DNA of 64,000 nt from Hymenopus coronatus (Eukaryota > Arthropoda > Insecta > Mantodea > Hymenopodidae), in contig CM060882.1 in assembly GCA_030762935.1 (NCBI GenBank), positions 23,441,001-23,505,000 of the forward strand. The letters are read 5' to 3'. The notes under the pieces were generated by a model. That model ran no database searches and was not told the DNA's origin. It was given only the letters and a program-made list of their open reading frames with translations. This document shows, in pieces, positions 61,655 through 64,000 of the stretch. The position numbers were made by a program, and so were the translations under genes. Within the stretch, counting starts at the first letter, position 1; the number at the start of each line of letters is the position of its first letter.

Positions 61655-62300
61655 TCACTTTTTCTACCATTTACCCATGGCATGTAAAGGAAGTACTGCA
61701 TTCTATATAAAAATTTGATATCAAGATTCCTGACACCGACCTTCCACCCCCAAAAAAGGTGAGGGTGGGGTGGTGGGTTGGTATTTAAGTGCAGCATATT
61801 CCCAAGATAGAACACAACAACAACTTTCAAGAAAATCCTTCCAAGTCAAGCTATCCTGAAAATGTTTCATTATTTTTTAATTTCTCAAGAATACCTGCAA
61901 AAATTTTGATGAAAATGCCATATTTTTAACAACTTTACAAGAGTAAAACTGCGTACATTGAATTGTCTTTTAATAGCCTATGAAGTTTTCTTCATTTTGG
62001 ATGAGCTCTGCATAATTTAGTATTACTGTAAAGTAAAAGATAAACAAAAGCTAATCGAGAAAAATTGAAGAGCTGATTGCAATATACTAGGGGCACATGA
62101 AAAACCAGCTCCAAGTACTAGACTGCTCACTGTCTCATGCCAATATTCAGCTATTGTTGCAATTATGTTTTGTATGGTCAGTAAGAAAGTAGTAGTGTGT
62201 ACTCAGGCCAGTTTTTCATGTGTCACTCTGTACAGTTTTGTCAAATTACTTTTGCTGTAGAATTAATCATCTACAAAATATTCATTGTTACATCTTTTAG
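61655..62300 (+). repeat. REP1 copy 17 (diverged), split by a MITE
   Basis: AAAATTTGATATCAAGATTC, AACAACTTTCAAGAAAATCC and similar motifs in REP1 order; the MITE at 62097 interrupts it. Confidence 0.6.
62097..62230. mobile_element. 134-bp Tc1/mariner-type MITE
   Basis: Imperfect inverted ends CTAGGGGCACATGAAAAACC and GTTTTTCATGTGTCACTCTG, flanked by TA on both sides (62095-62096, 62231-62232). Confidence 0.75.
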
Positions 62301-62534
62301 GTTTTCCAGGATTGGACTGTAATGCAACATGTATAAATATCTTGTACAACTCTTCCTTCTTTTTTTTTTCACATGGATTTGTTAGTAACAAAGCTGAACT
62401 GTGATAGTTGTATTTTGTTTTCTGTCTCACACATGCAATCAAGTCCATATTGCTTAACAATTGATTATTTCTAAATAATTTATCATAAATAATTAATCTG
62501 AAATGAAGAATAATTTTATCTGAATTCTACAGTA

Positions 62535-63319
62535 TACAAGAAATAATGTGTATTGCATTCCAACCAAAAATCTGATACAAAGACTTGACCTGTAATTGTT
62601 TAGAGATTCCTTGAATAAAAAAAAGTATTTTAGAAAAAGGTTTCACACTTGCATGCATGTGTCTCACAAACAAAAAGTCAACTAAATACAATATCTTTTC
62701 TAAGAACACAATATGAATACTTTAAAAAATCCCTCTAAAAACTACCCTAAATGGGGGAAAAAAAATTGTTATATATTTTATTTTATCAAAAATAGCTAAG
62801 TGATTTGGTTAAAATACTATATATTGCACTACATTATATTTTAAGAAAAAACAAATAAAATAGATATTTCAATTTTCTGTGAATAGCATGCAAACTTGTC
62901 TTTATTCTCAATGACTTTTTACAGCTGGTAAACTATAAGAGATAAACAATATTTTACTATACAAAAAGTGAAGATCTGTTTAAAGCACACAATTATGTCA
63001 AATAAGTTTTTTTACAGCTAATTATTTCCTTGATATTCCTTGCTATCGGTTTCAATTTTCAAATATGTATACTTTTTTCTACTGGTAAGTTGTTATTTAC
63101 TTTTTTATCATAAAATTCTCATGAGCATGGAATTTCAAAGTCATCACATAGGAAAATACTCTTTAGTAATCTCACTATTGCTTTAGCCTATTGTATTCTG
63201 CAGTGAAATGTGTAAATAAATATGAATTAAAAATTTATCTGAATTAATGAAAAGTAGAAAGAACAGTCTGTAGAATATTGAGTAGAGAAATCCATGTGAG
63301 TGTAACACATCCAATTTTT
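62535..63319 (+). repeat. REP1 copy 18 (diverged)
   Basis: TGTATTGCATTCCAACCAAA at the left and AGAGAAATCCATGTGAGTGT, ACACATCCAATTTTT at the right. Confidence 0.7.
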
Positions 63320-63329
63320 GTTTAACATA

Positions 63330-64000
63330 ATATTAGAAGAAACTATTCATCTTTGATAAAAGGATTACAATTATGTAAATTCAATAGCTGTAGCTACATA
63401 GATGGTGGATTTTGGGTAAATGCCTGTTCTTTTCCTTAACATAAACTTGCCTCACTTTTAATATTTAGATTAGATTAAATAGCATTCTGTAGGTTCATTT
63501 TGACCAGCAAGCCACTGAACATAGAACTTGTTGAGGCACATACATGTAGGTATACGTATGTTTATATATTACAAAAAAAAAAGCAATGTATAAAGCTCTA
63601 TTGCTAAAAGCACGAATTACAAAAACAGCAGAATAGACATATAATCTCTTCATTTGTTTTTGAGGCTTGAACGTCACTGCACTATATTTAATGTGTGCCA
63701 TAAAAGCATATGTACTACCTTATTTACATGTACATATAAATAAAGACTATCAAAAATTGCTGTTAAAATGTATAATTAAATATCATTTCATTATGTAACA
63801 CTGATAAATATCAGATTATAGTTTTCTAATTATCGACATAATAGTTATTGCTAGCAATTATATAAAACTAAACTGTGATTATTGTATTATGTACACTCCC
63901 AAAGGCATATCACAACTTACATGTTTCATGTATGCTTAGGTCTAAATAAAGCAGTTTGCTAGTGCCCTTTTTGACTTTGGTGCCTATTATCCATACTAAG
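63330..64000. other. Intronic tail of the window, no gene seen
   Basis: AT-rich, no recognised element. Confidence 0.35.

Noticed and set aside
1..64000. CRISPR array, operon or bacterial system
   Set aside because: Introns, SINEs, LINEs and splice signals show a eukaryotic genome; the spaced repeats are dispersed mobile elements.

Overview
The window looks like the 3' part of a large intron-rich insect gene. It is AT-rich, its introns run from about 13 to 22 kb, and it is crowded with SINEs, LINEs, mariner and piggyBac relics and MITEs. The SINE, LINE and repeat make-up suggests a large-genome polyneopteran such as a cockroach or termite. That placement is inference; no marker gene fixes the species.

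The only host coding sequence I can defend is a series of four separate plus-strand terminal exons, at 2475-2686, 15239-15447, 37275-37492 and 50617-50828. Each has its own splice acceptor in phase 1, a pair of C2H2/C2HC zinc fingers with the same spacing, and its own stop codon and poly(A) signals. This is the layout of a BTB-zinc-finger transcription factor gene in which one upstream BTB/core region is spliced to one of several interchangeable DNA-binding tails (Broad-Complex, tramtrack, fruitless, lola). The fingers look most like the Broad group to me, but the BTB exon is outside the window and the gene name is not proven. A possible fifth terminal exon without a finger lies at 48161-48315. 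No donor-type or internal exon of the gene was recognised.

The rest is repeats. One non-autonomous family (here REP1, about 0.8-0.9 kb, at least 20 copies or pieces on both strands) fills roughly a fifth of the window. Other elements are: an almost complete but decayed piggyBac transposon with TTAA target sites (15730-18674), itself interrupted by a TA-flanked foldback element; three mariner-like relics and one further DDE-type relic; six LINE fragments; at least five tRNA-derived SINE families, several with clear target-site duplications; three copies of a palindromic, Penelope-like element; and several MITEs.

Layout: 1-11 kb exon 1 with REP1 copies and SINEs; 11.8-13.7 kb SINE plus a mariner relic; 15.2-18.7 kb exon 2 followed closely by piggyBac; 19-31 kb AT-rich intron with LINE and transposase debris; 29.5-36.8 kb dense REP1 cluster; 37.3 kb exon 3; 37.6-48.4 kb LINEs and SINEs; 50.6 kb exon 4; 54-57 kb nested LINE/SINE/Penelope/mariner; 57.8-63.3 kb REP1 copies nested with a mariner-family relic and a MITE.
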